Origin: CAVAWX01 sp963642995
GTDB taxonomy: Bacteria > Actinomycetota > Coriobacteriia > Coriobacteriales > QAMH01
Reading direction: 5' to 3'
DNA length: 64,000 nucleotides
Assembly: GCA_963642995.1 (NCBI GenBank)
Contig: CAVIIZ010000001.1
Span: forward strand, 1 to 64,000
Shown here piece by piece: positions 34,679-43,486 of this stretch; position 1 is the first letter of the stretch, and each line of letters begins with the position of its first letter. The notes beneath the pieces are model-generated. The model was given only the letters and a program-made list of their open reading frames with translations. It made no database searches and was not told where the DNA came from. Position numbers and translations under genes: made by a program.

Positions 34679-34821
34679 GTGGATGTGAAACTCCTCTTCT
34701 CTTGCGGCGCGCGGTGCCGCGGCGCGCTCGTCATGCGCGCGCGCTCGGCCGGTGCGCCTGTTCTCCCTTTGCTATGTGGTGCTTTTCCCTTCTTTTCTTC
34801 AAAGCCGCTCGCCCTCGCCCC

Positions 34822-35718
34822 TCAGGCGATCGTCGCGCATTCCTCCAGCACCGACGCCAGGCGCGCGCCCTGTTCGGCCGTGGCGCGCACGAGCGGCAGA
34901 CGCGGGACTCCCACAGGGCAGCCGACGCGCGCCAGCGCGTCTTTGACCATGATGGGGTTCGACGTCGCGAACAGCTCCTTCATGAGCGGCATGAGCGCCG
35001 CCTCCAGCTTTCGCGCGCCGGCGAAGTCGCCTGCGGCCGCGGCGGCCACGATCTCGGCCATGCGGGCAGGCGCGACATTGCTCGTGGTGGACACGACGCC
35101 CGCGCCTCCGCGCTCTATGACCTCGACCGTGTCGGCGTCCTCGCCGCTGTAGACGAAAAACCCCTTCGGGGCGCCGTCGATGATGGCCTGGACCTGGTCC
35201 ATCTTGCCCGAGGCCTCCTTGATGGCCACGATGGTCTCGCATTCGCGCGCCAGGCGCAACGTGGTCTCGGCCTCCATGTTCACCACGGAGCGCGCGGGGA
35301 TGTTGTAGAGCATGACGGGCACGTCTGTGGCCTCTGCCACGGCCTTGAAATGGAGGTGGAGCCCTTCCTGCGGCGGCTTGTTGTAGTAGGGCACGACGAC
35401 GAGAAAGCCGTCCGCGCACCCCGTCGCGGCCGTCTCGCGGGCAAAGGCGACGGAGGCCGCCGTGTTGTTCGAGCCCACGTAGGCGATGGTCTTGGCGGCG
35501 CCGCGCGCCTGCTCGTGCACGGCCGCGAAAAGCGCGAGCCGCTCTTCACGGGAAAGCGTGGCCGCCTCGCCGGTGGAGGCCCCGACCACGAACGCGTCGA
35601 CGCCGGCGGCCAGCTGGCGGTCCACCAGGCAGCGCAGCGCGTCGAAATCGAGCGAGCCGTCGCTTGCAAACGGGGTGACGAGCGCGGTGATGGTGCGCCC
35701 GAAAATCGGTTCAGACAT
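34822..35718 (-). CDS. dapA: 4-hydroxy-tetrahydrodipicolinate synthase
   Basis: A 298-residue class I aldolase of the DapA family. It has GASTGEAATLSREER near residue 45, the pyruvate-binding tyrosine in VMLYNIPARS, and the Schiff-base lysine in VAIKEASGKM near residue 165. It condenses pyruvate with aspartate semialdehyde in the lysine/diaminopimelate pathway. The ATG at 35718 overlaps the end of dapB by 8 bases, so the two are co-translated. The order dapB-dapA is usual. Confidence 0.95.
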   Translation of the reverse strand: MSEPIFGRTITALVTPFASDGSLDFDALRCLVDRQLAAGVDAFVVGASTGEAATLSREERLALFAAVHEQARGAAKTIAYVGSNNTAASVAFARETAATGCADGFLVVVPYYNKPPQEGLHLHFKAVAEATDVPVMLYNIPARSVVNMEAETTLRLARECETIVAIKEASGKMDQVQAIIDGAPKGFFVYSGEDADTVEVIERGGAGVVSTTSNVAPARMAEIVAAAAAGDFAGARKLEAALMPLMKELFATSNPIMVKDALARVGCPVGVPRLPLVRATAEQGARLASVLEECATIA

Positions 35719-36526
35719 CTCGTGCTTCCTGTCTCGGATCGTCGCGTCCGTCCATGAGCTTCTCCAGGCCGACCACGCAGCCCGACAGCCGCCCGACAGA
35801 GCGCACCGCCAGCAAGATGCCCGGCAGGTAGCTCGTGCGGTCGATGGAGTCGTGGCGTATGGTGAGCGTCTGGCCGGCCGAGCCGAAGACGACTTCTTGG
35901 TGCGCGACATGGCCGGCGGTGCGCACCGAGTGCACGGGCACGCCGTCCACGAGCGAGCCGCGCGCGCCTTCAAAACCCGAAAGCTCGGTCTCGCTGCCGG
36001 GCGCCTCGGACGGCTCGGTTCTCGCGGCCGCGATCATCTTGGCCGTGCGCATGGCCGTGCCGGAGGGCGCGTCCTTCTTGCCGTCGTGGTGCAGCTCTAT
36101 GACCTCGGCGTCCGGGAAGTACTTGGCCGCCGTGGCCGAGAACAGCATCATCAGCACCGCGCCGGTGGTGAAGTTCGGCGCGTGGAACAGCGCCGCGTCG
36201 CCCGCGTGCGCCTCGTCGTATATGGCCTGCAGGCGCTCCTCGGACAGCCCCGTGGTGCCCAAGACCACGTTCACGCCGGCCGCGAGCGCGCAAGCCACGT
36301 TGGCCTCGGCCACATCCGGACAGGTGAAGTCGACCACCACGTCGGGCGCCAGCGCCTCGATGCCCTCCGCAAGCGTCGCGTGCACGGGCTTTCCGCACAC
36401 GTCGACCCCCGGCGCGGCCATCGGGTCCACGCCGCCTGCCAGCTCCATATCCCCCGCGGCGGCAACGCCTTCGCATATCATCGAGCCCATGCGCCCGAGG
36501 GCGCCGCTCACCAGCACGTTCAGCAT
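35711..36526 (-). CDS. dapB: 4-hydroxy-tetrahydrodipicolinate reductase
   Basis: A 271-residue NAD(P)H-dependent reductase. GALGRMGSMICEGV is the nucleotide-binding N-terminus, and ELHHDGKKDAPSGTAM near residue 150 is the DapB active-site signature. It reduces the DapA product toward meso-diaminopimelate and lysine. The start at 36526 follows GAGGAAAGG at some distance. A TAGAAT hexamer just after the upstream gene's stop may serve as a separate promoter for dapB-dapA. Confidence 0.95.
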   Translation of the reverse strand: MLNVLVSGALGRMGSMICEGVAAAGDMELAGGVDPMAAPGVDVCGKPVHATLAEGIEALAPDVVVDFTCPDVAEANVACALAAGVNVVLGTTGLSEERLQAIYDEAHAGDAALFHAPNFTTGAVLMMLFSATAAKYFPDAEVIELHHDGKKDAPSGTAMRTAKMIAAARTEPSEAPGSETELSGFEGARGSLVDGVPVHSVRTAGHVAHQEVVFGSAGQTLTIRHDSIDRTSYLPGILLAVRSVGRLSGCVVGLEKLMDGRDDPRQEARDV

Positions 36527-36565
36527 GTATGCAATCGCCTTTCCTCGAAAAGCATCAAGAAGGCC

Positions 36566-36571
36566 ATTCTA
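36566..36571 (-). promoter_or_regulatory. Candidate dapBA promoter -10
   Basis: TAGAAT on the minus strand lies about 40 bases before dapB, within the 48-base gap after the HD-hydrolase gene. The -35 would fall in the end of that gene. The hexamer is in the same GCTAGAATGG context as upstream of the DUF169 operon. Confidence 0.4.
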
Positions 36572-36574
36572 GCG

Positions 36575-37801
36575 CTAATCGAAGTAGTTCGTATATTCCA
36601 CAGAAGCGCCCGCCGCGTCCTCGCCGAAGAGGTGGCGGTACAGCTCGATGAAGTAGTCGTCTGTCATCGACGCGATGTAGTCCACCACCACGTCGTCCAC
36701 GCGGTGCGCGAGCTCCCATGCGTAGTCGTAGCGCAGCATCTTCTGGCGCAGGTAGTGGCGAAACACCGGCGAGTCCTCGCGGCCGGCCTCGATGTCGTCG
36801 ACGAAGCGCATGTAGAGGCGCTCCATCATCGGGGCGACCGGCGCGATGCGGTCCATGATGAACGGGCTGCGGTAGATCTTGTCGTAGTTCTCGCGGCGCA
36901 CCGCGTCCAGCCCCGCGAAGACCTCGTCGTCCATGGACAGGCAGTCGCGCCCCAGCGAGCGCTTTATGATGTTGCGCGTGACGTTTTGGATGATCTCCCA
37001 GTTGAACACTCCCACGACGGGGCTTTGCTCGTAGTCGCCCGCGTCGCGCAGGTGCACGCGCTCGGCGTCCTGGCGGTCTTTTCCCGCATAGGCGATGATG
37101 TCGGAGACGCGCACGACGCAGCCCTCCAGCGTCGAGGGGTGCAAGGTCGCGATGGTCTGCTGGTCGGTGTAGCAGGCCTCCATCGTGGACTCGAGCGCCG
37201 CGAAATCCGGGCAGGGCGCAGGCCGGTAGGCGGAAAACGCCTTCTCGCCGTTGTGGGTGAGTATGCCGTTGTAGGTCTGCAGGCACAGGTTCGCGGACGC
37301 GATGGTCTTCAGCAGACGCACGGAGTGGACGTTGTGGTTGAAGTAGCGCCCCGTGCGCGCGCGGTAAATGTCGGAAAGCGCGTACTCGCCCTGATGGCCG
37401 AAGGGGGTGTGCCCCAGGTCGTGGCCGACGGCTATGGCCTCGATCAGGTCCAGGTTCAGCCCCAAGGCCATGCCGATGGTGCGGCCCACGCGGCTGACCA
37501 CCTGCAAGTGGAAGCTGCGCCGCGTGATGTCGTCGTTTCTGATGAAGGAGAAGACCTGGGTCTTGTCCGCGCAACGCGAGTAGAAGGGGTTGTGGACGAT
37601 CTTCTCCACGTCCACGACGAAACACGGCCGCGCGAGGTAGGCGTCCGGGTCGGTCCAATGCTCGGGATGCTCGCGCACCCCCTGCGCGTCGCGCGTGGCA
37701 TAGGGGCTGTAGAGCGACTCCCGCCGGGCTTGCGCGTCGCGCAGGGCGCATCTTTCCTCCTCGGTGAACTCGAAGAGGTCCGGCCGCGTCGTCTCGGACA
37801 T
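36575..37801 (-). CDS. dGTPase-like HD-domain phosphohydrolase
   Basis: A 408-residue protein of the deoxyguanosinetriphosphate triphosphohydrolase-like family. The HD ligands are present: SFHLQVVSRVGRTIG, then VGHDLGHTPFGHQGEYAL, and a distal aspartate in VRVSDIIAYAGKD. The family hydrolyses dNTPs to deoxynucleosides and triphosphate. It lies 9 bases after guaB with AGGAGCGG upstream, so purine metabolism is a shared theme. It is longer than short DGTPase-like proteins; the C-terminus ends in an acidic, tyrosine-containing tail. The exact nucleotide preference is not predictable. Confidence 0.85.
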   Translation of the reverse strand: MSETTRPDLFEFTEEERCALRDAQARRESLYSPYATRDAQGVREHPEHWTDPDAYLARPCFVVDVEKIVHNPFYSRCADKTQVFSFIRNDDITRRSFHLQVVSRVGRTIGMALGLNLDLIEAIAVGHDLGHTPFGHQGEYALSDIYRARTGRYFNHNVHSVRLLKTIASANLCLQTYNGILTHNGEKAFSAYRPAPCPDFAALESTMEACYTDQQTIATLHPSTLEGCVVRVSDIIAYAGKDRQDAERVHLRDAGDYEQSPVVGVFNWEIIQNVTRNIIKRSLGRDCLSMDDEVFAGLDAVRRENYDKIYRSPFIMDRIAPVAPMMERLYMRFVDDIEAGREDSPVFRHYLRQKMLRYDYAWELAHRVDDVVVDYIASMTDDYFIELYRHLFGEDAAGASVEYTNYFD

Positions 37802-37810
37802 GCCCCGCTC

Positions 37811-39328
37811 CTACTTGAAGCTGGCGTTTTGCACTGCCGAGCTGTCCTTCAGCAACACGTCGTGCGCACCGCCCTCCACGATCGAGACGCTGGAGACGCG
37901 GGTGATCTTGGCCGTGTCCCTGAATTGCGCGAGGCTGGTCGCACCGCAGTTGCACATCGTGTGGCGCACCTTGGAAAGCGACAGGGCCACGTTGTCGTGC
38001 AGAGGGCCTGCATAGGGCACATAGGAATCGACGCCCTCCTCGAAGGCGAGGTTGCTCGAGCCTCCCATGTCGTAGCGCTGCCAGTTGCGGGCGCGCGCGC
38101 TGCCCTCGCCCCAGTACTCCTTCATGTAGGAGCCGTTCACGTTCACGCGCTTGGTGGGGCTTTCGTCGAAACGCGCGAAGTAGCGGCCGAGCATCATGAA
38201 GTCCGAGCCCATGGCCAGCGCGAGGGCCATGTGGTAGTCCTGCACGATGCCGCCGTCTGAGCAGATGGGGATGTAGACGCCGGTCTCGGCGAAATACTCG
38301 TCGCGGGCGCGGGCGACCTCGATGGTGGCCGAGGCCTGGCCGCGGCCGATGCCCTTCTGCTCGCGGGTGATGCAAATCGAGCCGCCGCCGATGCCGATCT
38401 TCACGAAGTCGGCCCCGTTTTCGGCCAGGAAGCGAAAGCCCTCGGCGTCCACGACGTTGCCGGCGCCCACCTTCACCTCGTCGCCGTATTCGCGGCGGAT
38501 CCACTCGATGGTGAGCTTCTGCCAATCCGAGTAGCCCTCCGACGAGTCGATGCACAAGACGTCGGCGCCGGCGTCGAGCAGCTTCGGCACGCGCGTGGCG
38601 TAGTCGCGCGAGTTGATGCCCGCGCCCACGATGTAGCGCTTGTGCGCGTCGAGCAGCTCGAGCGGGTTTTCCTTGTGCGAGTCGTAGTCTTTCCGAAAGA
38701 CGATGCTGACCAGCCTGTCGTCGGCGTCGACGACGGGCAGGGCGTTGAGCTTGTTGTCCCAGATGAGGTCGTTGGCCTCGGACAGCGTCATGCCGTCGCG
38801 CCCGCACACGAGCTTTTCGCGCGGGGTCATGAACTCGGCGACCTTCGTGGACGGGTCCATGCGGCTGGGGCGGTAGTCGCGGCTGGTGACGATGCCGAGC
38901 AGCTTGCCGTCGGGACGCCCGTCGGCGGTGACGGGCATGGTGGAGTGGTCGGTCTTGCGCTTCAGCTCCATGACCTCGGCCATCGTCGTGTCCGGGGTGA
39001 TGGTGGAATCGCTGGGGACGAAGCCGGCCTTGTAGCTTTTCACCTCGGCGACCATGGCGGCCTCGTCTTCGGGGGTCTGCGAGCCGTAGATGAACGAGCA
39101 GCCGCCCTCGCGCGCGAGCGCCTCGGCCATCTTCGGGCCGGACACCGATTGCATGATGGCGGAGACCATGGGGATGTTCAGATGCAGGGCGGGCTCTTCG
39201 CCCTTCTCGAATTTCACGAGCGGCGTCGAGAGGTCGACGCGATCGGGCGTGCACTCCTTCGTGGTGTATCCCGGGACGAGGAGGTACCCGTTGAAGGTAT
39301 GGGAAGGCTCGTCGTAGTAAAACGCCAT
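37811..39328 (-). CDS. guaB: IMP dehydrogenase, divergent active-site flap
   Basis: A 505-residue TIM-barrel IMPDH with a pair of CBS domains (about residues 95-225). The catalytic cysteine is in GGGSICITREQKGIGRGQ, where ICIT replaces the more usual ICTT. The flap region NVNGSYMKEYWGEGS does not resemble the usual KxYRGMGS flap, but is followed by a conserved-looking GVDSYVPYAGPL and KVRHTMCNCG. It oxidises IMP to XMP for GTP synthesis. ATG 39328 follows AAAGGGG. The divergence may affect inhibitor sensitivity; GMP reductase is less likely because of length and CBS domains. Confidence 0.88.
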   Translation of the reverse strand: MAFYYDEPSHTFNGYLLVPGYTTKECTPDRVDLSTPLVKFEKGEEPALHLNIPMVSAIMQSVSGPKMAEALAREGGCSFIYGSQTPEDEAAMVAEVKSYKAGFVPSDSTITPDTTMAEVMELKRKTDHSTMPVTADGRPDGKLLGIVTSRDYRPSRMDPSTKVAEFMTPREKLVCGRDGMTLSEANDLIWDNKLNALPVVDADDRLVSIVFRKDYDSHKENPLELLDAHKRYIVGAGINSRDYATRVPKLLDAGADVLCIDSSEGYSDWQKLTIEWIRREYGDEVKVGAGNVVDAEGFRFLAENGADFVKIGIGGGSICITREQKGIGRGQASATIEVARARDEYFAETGVYIPICSDGGIVQDYHMALALAMGSDFMMLGRYFARFDESPTKRVNVNGSYMKEYWGEGSARARNWQRYDMGGSSNLAFEEGVDSYVPYAGPLHDNVALSLSKVRHTMCNCGATSLAQFRDTAKITRVSSVSIVEGGAHDVLLKDSSAVQNASFK

Positions 39329-39440
39329 TTCATGCCCCTTTGCCATGTCGCGCGTGCTGCCTTTTTCCTATCTTAGCATCCAAGTTGCGCGGCGGCATGT
39401 GCAATATGCGTGGGGATGGAAAGGGCGGCGCATCGGGTGT

Positions 39441-39935
39441 TCAGCGCAGGCCCGCCAGCCCGAAGGCGTCGAGGATCTCCTTCTCGCGGGCCTGCATGGC
39501 CTGCCGCTCCCCTTTCGTCTCGTGGTCGTAGCCCAGCAGGTGCAAGATGGAGTGGACGAGCATGAGGGAGAGCTCTTCGGTGAAGCTCGTGGAAAACGCC
39601 GCGCGCTGCCCGTCGATGACGTCGGGGCAGATGACGACGTCGCCCAGCTCGAGCGGTGCGCCCGACGCGACGGGGCCGCCGCCTGCGTCCGCACCGTCTG
39701 CGCCCCCATCGGCCGCGAAGGCGCCGTCGCAGGGAAAGGACAGCACGTCGGTCGTCGTGTCGCGTCCGCGCCAGGCTGCGTTCAGCCGCTGGATCTCGGC
39801 CGGGCCCACGACGGACACGGACAGCTCCGCCGCGTCGGGCACGCCCATGCGGGACAAGGCGAAAAGGGCGAGCTCGCGGACATGCTCCTCGTCGACGGCC
39901 GGGTGCCCGCCGCGCACGTCGATGTCGACTCTCAT
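39441..39935 (-). CDS. ybeY: Endoribonuclease YbeY (rRNA maturation factor)
   Basis: A 164-residue metalloprotein. The zinc motif H-x3-H-x5-H is seen as HSILHLLGYDHE near residue 128. TTDVLSFPCDG is the usual upstream signature, here followed by a Gly/Ala/Asp-rich insertion of about 20 residues. YbeY acts in 16S rRNA 3' maturation and ribosome quality control. The ATG at 39935 overlaps the phoH-like stop (ATGA). phoH-ybeY is a conserved pair. Confidence 0.92.
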   Translation of the reverse strand: MRVDIDVRGGHPAVDEEHVRELALFALSRMGVPDAAELSVSVVGPAEIQRLNAAWRGRDTTTDVLSFPCDGAFAADGGADGADAGGGPVASGAPLELGDVVICPDVIDGQRAAFSTSFTEELSLMLVHSILHLLGYDHETKGERQAMQAREKEILDAFGLAGLR

Positions 39936-40933
39936 GCGCGCGCCCCCTTCTCCGCTCCATGCGCGAGAGGCGGCTTTTCCCGGCGGCCTTGCGCGCGCTC
40001 GTAGGCCGCGACGATTTCGGCCACGAGCGAGTGGCGCACCACGTCGCCGCCTGTGAACTCGCAAAACGCCACGCCGTCGATGCCGTCGAGGATGCGGCGC
40101 ACATCGCGCAGCCCCGAGACGGCATGCGGCAGGTCGAGCTGGGTGGCGTCTCCCGTGATGACCATCTTCGAGTTGAATCCCAGGCGCGTGAGAAACATCT
40201 TCATCTGCTCCGGCGTGGTGTTTTGCGCCTCGTCGAGTATGAGGAAGGCGTCGTTGAAGGTGCGCCCGCGCATGAAGGCGAGCGGCGCTATCTCGATGAT
40301 GCCGCGCTCGAGCAGATCGCCGCCCTTCTCCATGTCGGTCATGTCGAACAGCGCGTCGTAGAGCGGGCGCACGTAGGGGTCGACCTTTTCCGTGAGCGTG
40401 CCCGGCAGAAAGCCGAGGTTCTCGCCTGCCTCGACGACGGGGCGCGAGAGGATGATGCGCCCGACTTCCTTTCGCTTGAGCGCCGAAACGGCCAGCGCCA
40501 TGGCCAGATAGGTCTTGCCCGTGCCGGCAGGCCCTGTGCCGAAGGTGATGGTGTTGGCGCGTATGGCATCGCAATAGCGCTTCTGGCCCGTTGTTTTCGG
40601 GCGTATGGCCCGGCCGCGAAACGTCAAGACCACATCGTCGCGCAAATCAGACGGCGCGTACTCGCCCGTGCGCAGGATATCGGCCGCGTCGGCCACGTCG
40701 GCAGCCGTCGGCAACGCGCCGCGCTCGACTTGGCGCATGAGGTCGGCCACGAGCGAGGCTATCTCGGGAAGGCGGGCGGCGTCGGCGTCCACCACCAAAG
40801 CGCCGTCGCGCAAGGCCACGCGCGCCCCGAAACGCCCCTCTATCGCGCGCAGCACCTCGTCGCCGGCGCCGCACAGCGCGCGCGTGTCGAGGCCGTCGGC
40901 CACATCGAAGCGCACCCTGCTCGATTCACCCAT
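39932..40933 (-). CDS. PhoH-like ATPase
   Basis: A 333-residue PhoH/RecB-type P-loop ATPase. Walker A is GTGPAGTGKTYLAMA near residue 130, and Walker B is DAFLILDEAQNTTPEQMK, followed by TGDATQLDLPH. The N-terminal 90 residues look like the KH-type extension of PhoH-like proteins. Role: RNA-linked ATPase associated with YbeY. A run of G and A (GAGGGGGG) precedes the ATG. Biochemical function is unresolved in the family. Confidence 0.92.
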   Translation of the reverse strand: MGESSRVRFDVADGLDTRALCGAGDEVLRAIEGRFGARVALRDGALVVDADAARLPEIASLVADLMRQVERGALPTAADVADAADILRTGEYAPSDLRDDVVLTFRGRAIRPKTTGQKRYCDAIRANTITFGTGPAGTGKTYLAMALAVSALKRKEVGRIILSRPVVEAGENLGFLPGTLTEKVDPYVRPLYDALFDMTDMEKGGDLLERGIIEIAPLAFMRGRTFNDAFLILDEAQNTTPEQMKMFLTRLGFNSKMVITGDATQLDLPHAVSGLRDVRRILDGIDGVAFCEFTGGDVVRHSLVAEIVAAYERAQGRREKPPLAHGAEKGARA

Positions 40934-40996
40934 CCTGAAATCCGCCCCCCTCTTTCACCGGCGCCTTCGGGCCTTGAAAGCCCTCGCCCCGAGGCC

Positions 40997-42217
40997 TCAT
41001 GCGCCATGCCACGGACGGGCGAACTCTTCGGCGGGAGGCTTGTAGGCAGGGCACGGGTAGTCGCGAAACTCGGCGTTTCCCACCAGCTCGCGCACCCAGT
41101 CCTCGACGGGCAGCCCCTCCTCGGCGCGTTCGGCGTCGGCGATGCGCGCATGCGTGGCCGGGCGGCGCGGCATGAACAAGGTGCAGCAGTCGTCGGCTTG
41201 GCGCGCGGAGGTCTCGTAGGTGCCGATGCGGGTGGCCATGTCGATGATGTCTTGCTTGTCCGTGCCGATGAGCGGGCGCAAGACGGGCATGCCGGCCACC
41301 GCGTCCGTGACCGCGATGTTGTCGAGGGTCTGGCTGGCCACCTGCCCCAGGCTCTCGCCGGTGACGAGCGCCCGGGCGCCCTCGCGGCGCGCGATCGCCT
41401 CTGCCACGCGAAACATCATGCGGCGGTAGAGCAAGACGCGCAAGCCCTCGGGCGCGGCGGCGGCGATGGCCCTTTGCACGTCGCCCAAGGCTATGTAGTA
41501 GACGCGGGCAAGCCCGGCCGCCGGCGCGAGGTCTGCCGCCAGCTCGTCTACCTGCCATTCGCTGGAGTCCGAGGTCTGGGGCCGGCCGGAGAAATGCGCG
41601 CCCACCACGACGGCGCCGCGCTTCATCATCGTCCACGAGGCCACCGGGCTGTCGAAACCGCCGGACAGCAGGCTGACCACCTTGCCCGCCGAGCCCACCG
41701 GCAAACCGCCCACTGCGGGGTCGCTTCTCGAATAGACGTAGACGCTGCCTTGGACCACCTCGACGCGCACCGTCACGTCCGGGTCCTTCATCTGCACCCG
41801 CGCCTCGGGCGCGAACTCGCACAAATGCGCCCCCACAAGGCGGTTGAGCTGCATGGAGTCTATGGGGTAGTCGGTGTTGGAGCGGCGGGCGGCCACCTTG
41901 AAGGTGGAGAACTCGCCGCAGTCCGCCAAGGCCATCTCGGCGGCCTTGTTGTAGTGTTTCGGATCGCGGTCGGTGCGCCACGCGCGCGAGATGCGCGCGA
42001 TGCCGGGAACCTGCAAGAGCACCCGCGCCACGTCGTCGAGCGCCGCCTCGTCGCGCAAGGCGACCATGAGGTGCCCGGAGATGCGCACGGGGGCGCAGAC
42101 GTCGAAATCGGCCAACGCGAACGCGATGTTTGCCAAAAGCCGCTGCTCGAAGCTGGCCCTGTTGCGGCCTTTCAGGCCTATTTCGTGGTAGTGGATGAGG
42201 CAGACTCGCTCGAACAT
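40997..42217 (-). CDS. thiI: tRNA 4-thiouridine synthase ThiI
   Basis: A 406-residue protein with N-terminal ferredoxin-like and THUMP regions (KGRNRASFEQRL start) and the PP-loop SLLSGGFDSPVASW near residue 180. ARQADDCCTLFMPRRP is the conserved C-terminal motif. It thiolates U8 of tRNA and can feed thiazole synthesis. The rhodanese domain of the E. coli protein is absent, as in many Gram-positive forms, so sulfur must come from a cysteine desulfurase partner. ATG 42217 has no clear ribosome binding site; a TTG at 42232 is an alternative. It follows rpoZ by 24 bases. Confidence 0.9.
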   Translation of the reverse strand: MFERVCLIHYHEIGLKGRNRASFEQRLLANIAFALADFDVCAPVRISGHLMVALRDEAALDDVARVLLQVPGIARISRAWRTDRDPKHYNKAAEMALADCGEFSTFKVAARRSNTDYPIDSMQLNRLVGAHLCEFAPEARVQMKDPDVTVRVEVVQGSVYVYSRSDPAVGGLPVGSAGKVVSLLSGGFDSPVASWTMMKRGAVVVGAHFSGRPQTSDSSEWQVDELAADLAPAAGLARVYYIALGDVQRAIAAAAPEGLRVLLYRRMMFRVAEAIARREGARALVTGESLGQVASQTLDNIAVTDAVAGMPVLRPLIGTDKQDIIDMATRIGTYETSARQADDCCTLFMPRRPATHARIADAERAEEGLPVEDWVRELVGNAEFRDYPCPAYKPPAEEFARPWHGA

Positions 42218-42241
42218 GACGCTACGGCGCAATCGACGCGC

Positions 42242-42502
42242 TCAGGACTCGTCTTCCTCGAAGGCGGCCTTGTCGTAGGAGACCTCGCCGCGGGCGATCT
42301 CCTCCATGGAAAGCGAGAGCGGCTTGCGCCCGGCGTACTCGGCGATCTCGGAGGTGGACTGCACAGCCATCGCGCGGTCGCGCTGCCCGCGCATCATGTC
42401 GTTGATGTCGCGCGCGCGCTTGGACGACAACGCGCACAGCAGGTACTTGTCTTGGTCGACCGTGTCGAGCAAGGTGTCGATGCGGGGCTGCACAATGGAC
42501 AT
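42242..42502 (-). CDS. rpoZ: RNA polymerase omega subunit
   Basis: An 86-residue protein with the omega pattern: IVQPRIDTLLDTVDQDKYLLCALSSKRARDIN, then QSTSEIAEYAGRKPLSLSMEEIARGEVSY. The N-terminus is that of actinobacterial omega proteins. It helps assemble RNA polymerase. AAAGGAG lies 9 bases before ATG 42502. It starts 63 bases after the gmk stop, with a TAGAAT hexamer in the gap. It lies between gmk and thiI. Confidence 0.92.
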   Translation of the reverse strand: MSIVQPRIDTLLDTVDQDKYLLCALSSKRARDINDMMRGQRDRAMAVQSTSEIAEYAGRKPLSLSMEEIARGEVSYDKAAFEEDES

Positions 42503-42565
42503 GGACAAAACTCCTTTTACGTGTGGTCTATCTCGGCGTGCGCGCATGGGCGCACGAAAGCCGAA

Positions 42566-43114
42566 CTAGGATTCTAGCACGGCGAGCAGCTCTTCGGTAG
42601 CCCGCTTCAAATCGTCGTTCACAATGACCACATCGTAGTCGCGCGCCGCGTCCATCTCGGCGCGGGCGTTTTCCAGACGCGTGGCGATCGCCTCGGGCGA
42701 ATCGGTGCCCCTGCCGCGCAGGCGGCGCTCGAGCTCCTCGGCGGAGGGCGGGGCGATGAAGACGAGGCGGGCTTCGGGGATTTTCTCGCGCACCTGAAAC
42801 GCGCCTTGCACGTCTATCTCCAAGACGACGTCGGCGCCGGCGGCCATATGCTCGCGTATGGGCGCGATCGGGGTGCCGTAGTAGTTGCCGTGGACGTCGG
42901 CGTATTCGATGAAGCCGCCACGGGCGATCTCGTCTTCGAAAGCCTCGCGCGTGGTGAAGAAGTAGGCGACGCCGTCCTCTTCGCCCGGACGGGGCGCGCG
43001 CGTGGTGGCCGAGACCGACTCCCAGAGGTCCGGGCGCAACGCAAGAAGGCGGGCAAGGAGAGTTCCCTTGCCCGCCCCCGAAGGACCGGAAACCACGTAG
43101 AGGCGCCCGCTCAA
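42566..43114 (-). CDS. gmk: Guanylate kinase
   Basis: A 182-residue kinase. The P-loop VVSGPSGAGKGTLLARL is followed by SVSATTRAPRPGEEDGVAYFF and the GMP-binding FIEYADVHGNYYGTP. It phosphorylates GMP to GDP. The start is inferred as TTG 43114, 7 bases after the mihF stop, because no ATG or GTG precedes the P-loop and GAGGG lies about 10 bases upstream. gmk-rpoZ adjacency is common. Confidence 0.9.
   Translation of the reverse strand: MSGRLYVVSGPSGAGKGTLLARLLALRPDLWESVSATTRAPRPGEEDGVAYFFTTREAFEDEIARGGFIEYADVHGNYYGTPIAPIREHMAAGADVVLEIDVQGAFQVREKIPEARLVFIAPPSAEELERRLRGRGTDSPEAIATRLENARAEMDAARDYDVVIVNDDLKRATEELLAVLES
42571..42576 (-). promoter_or_regulatory. Candidate rpoZ promoter -10
   Basis: TAGAAT on the minus strand (CTAGAATCC) lies two bases after the gmk stop and about 69 bases before the rpoZ ATG. 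The -35 would lie within gmk. It could allow rpoZ-thiI expression apart from mihF-gmk. Confidence 0.4.
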
Positions 43115-43121
43115 GCGAAAA

Positions 43122-43433
43122 CTAGCCCTCGAGGCGCTCGAGAAGCTCTGCGCGCTGGCGGGAGCCCAGTCCCTGGACGCGGCGCGAGGGCGAGATGTCC
43201 AGATCGTCCATGAGCTTGGCCGCACGGGCCTTGCCGTAGCCCGGCAAAGACTCGAGCAGGCGCTGCACCTTCAGGCGCATGGCGATGGGGTTGTCCGTGT
43301 CGGAGAGCACCTTCCCCACGGAAAGCTCGCCTTTCTTCAGCTTGTCGCACAGCTCCGCGCGCTCCTTGCGCGACTTCGCCGCCTTCTCGAGAGCCGCCTT
43401 GCGCTGTTCGTCCGAAAGTTTGGGTAGTGCCAT
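43122..43433 (-). CDS. mihF: Actinobacterial integration host factor (mIHF)
   Basis: A 103-residue basic protein with the mIHF pattern: KAAKSRKERAELCDKLKKGELSVGKVL, then LKVQRLLESLPGYGKARAAKLMDDLDI, ending with the helix-two-turn-helix RRVQGLGSRQRAELLERL. It is a nucleoid protein unrelated to HU-type IHF. It precedes gmk, the classic actinobacterial order, and is a strong taxonomic marker. GAGGAG lies before the ATG. Confidence 0.93.
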   Translation of the reverse strand: MALPKLSDEQRKAALEKAAKSRKERAELCDKLKKGELSVGKVLSDTDNPIAMRLKVQRLLESLPGYGKARAAKLMDDLDISPSRRVQGLGSRQRAELLERLEG

Positions 43434-43466
43434 GTGAAACTCCTCCTAGCTCGTTGCGGTGGCGCC

Positions 43467-43472
43467 ATTGTA
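43467..43472 (-). promoter_or_regulatory. Candidate mihF promoter -10
   Basis: TACAAT on the minus strand lies 33 bases upstream of the mihF ATG in the 53-base gap after pyrF. Spacing to a -35 is unclear. Confidence 0.35.
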
Positions 43473-43486
43473 GCAGCAACGCCCCC

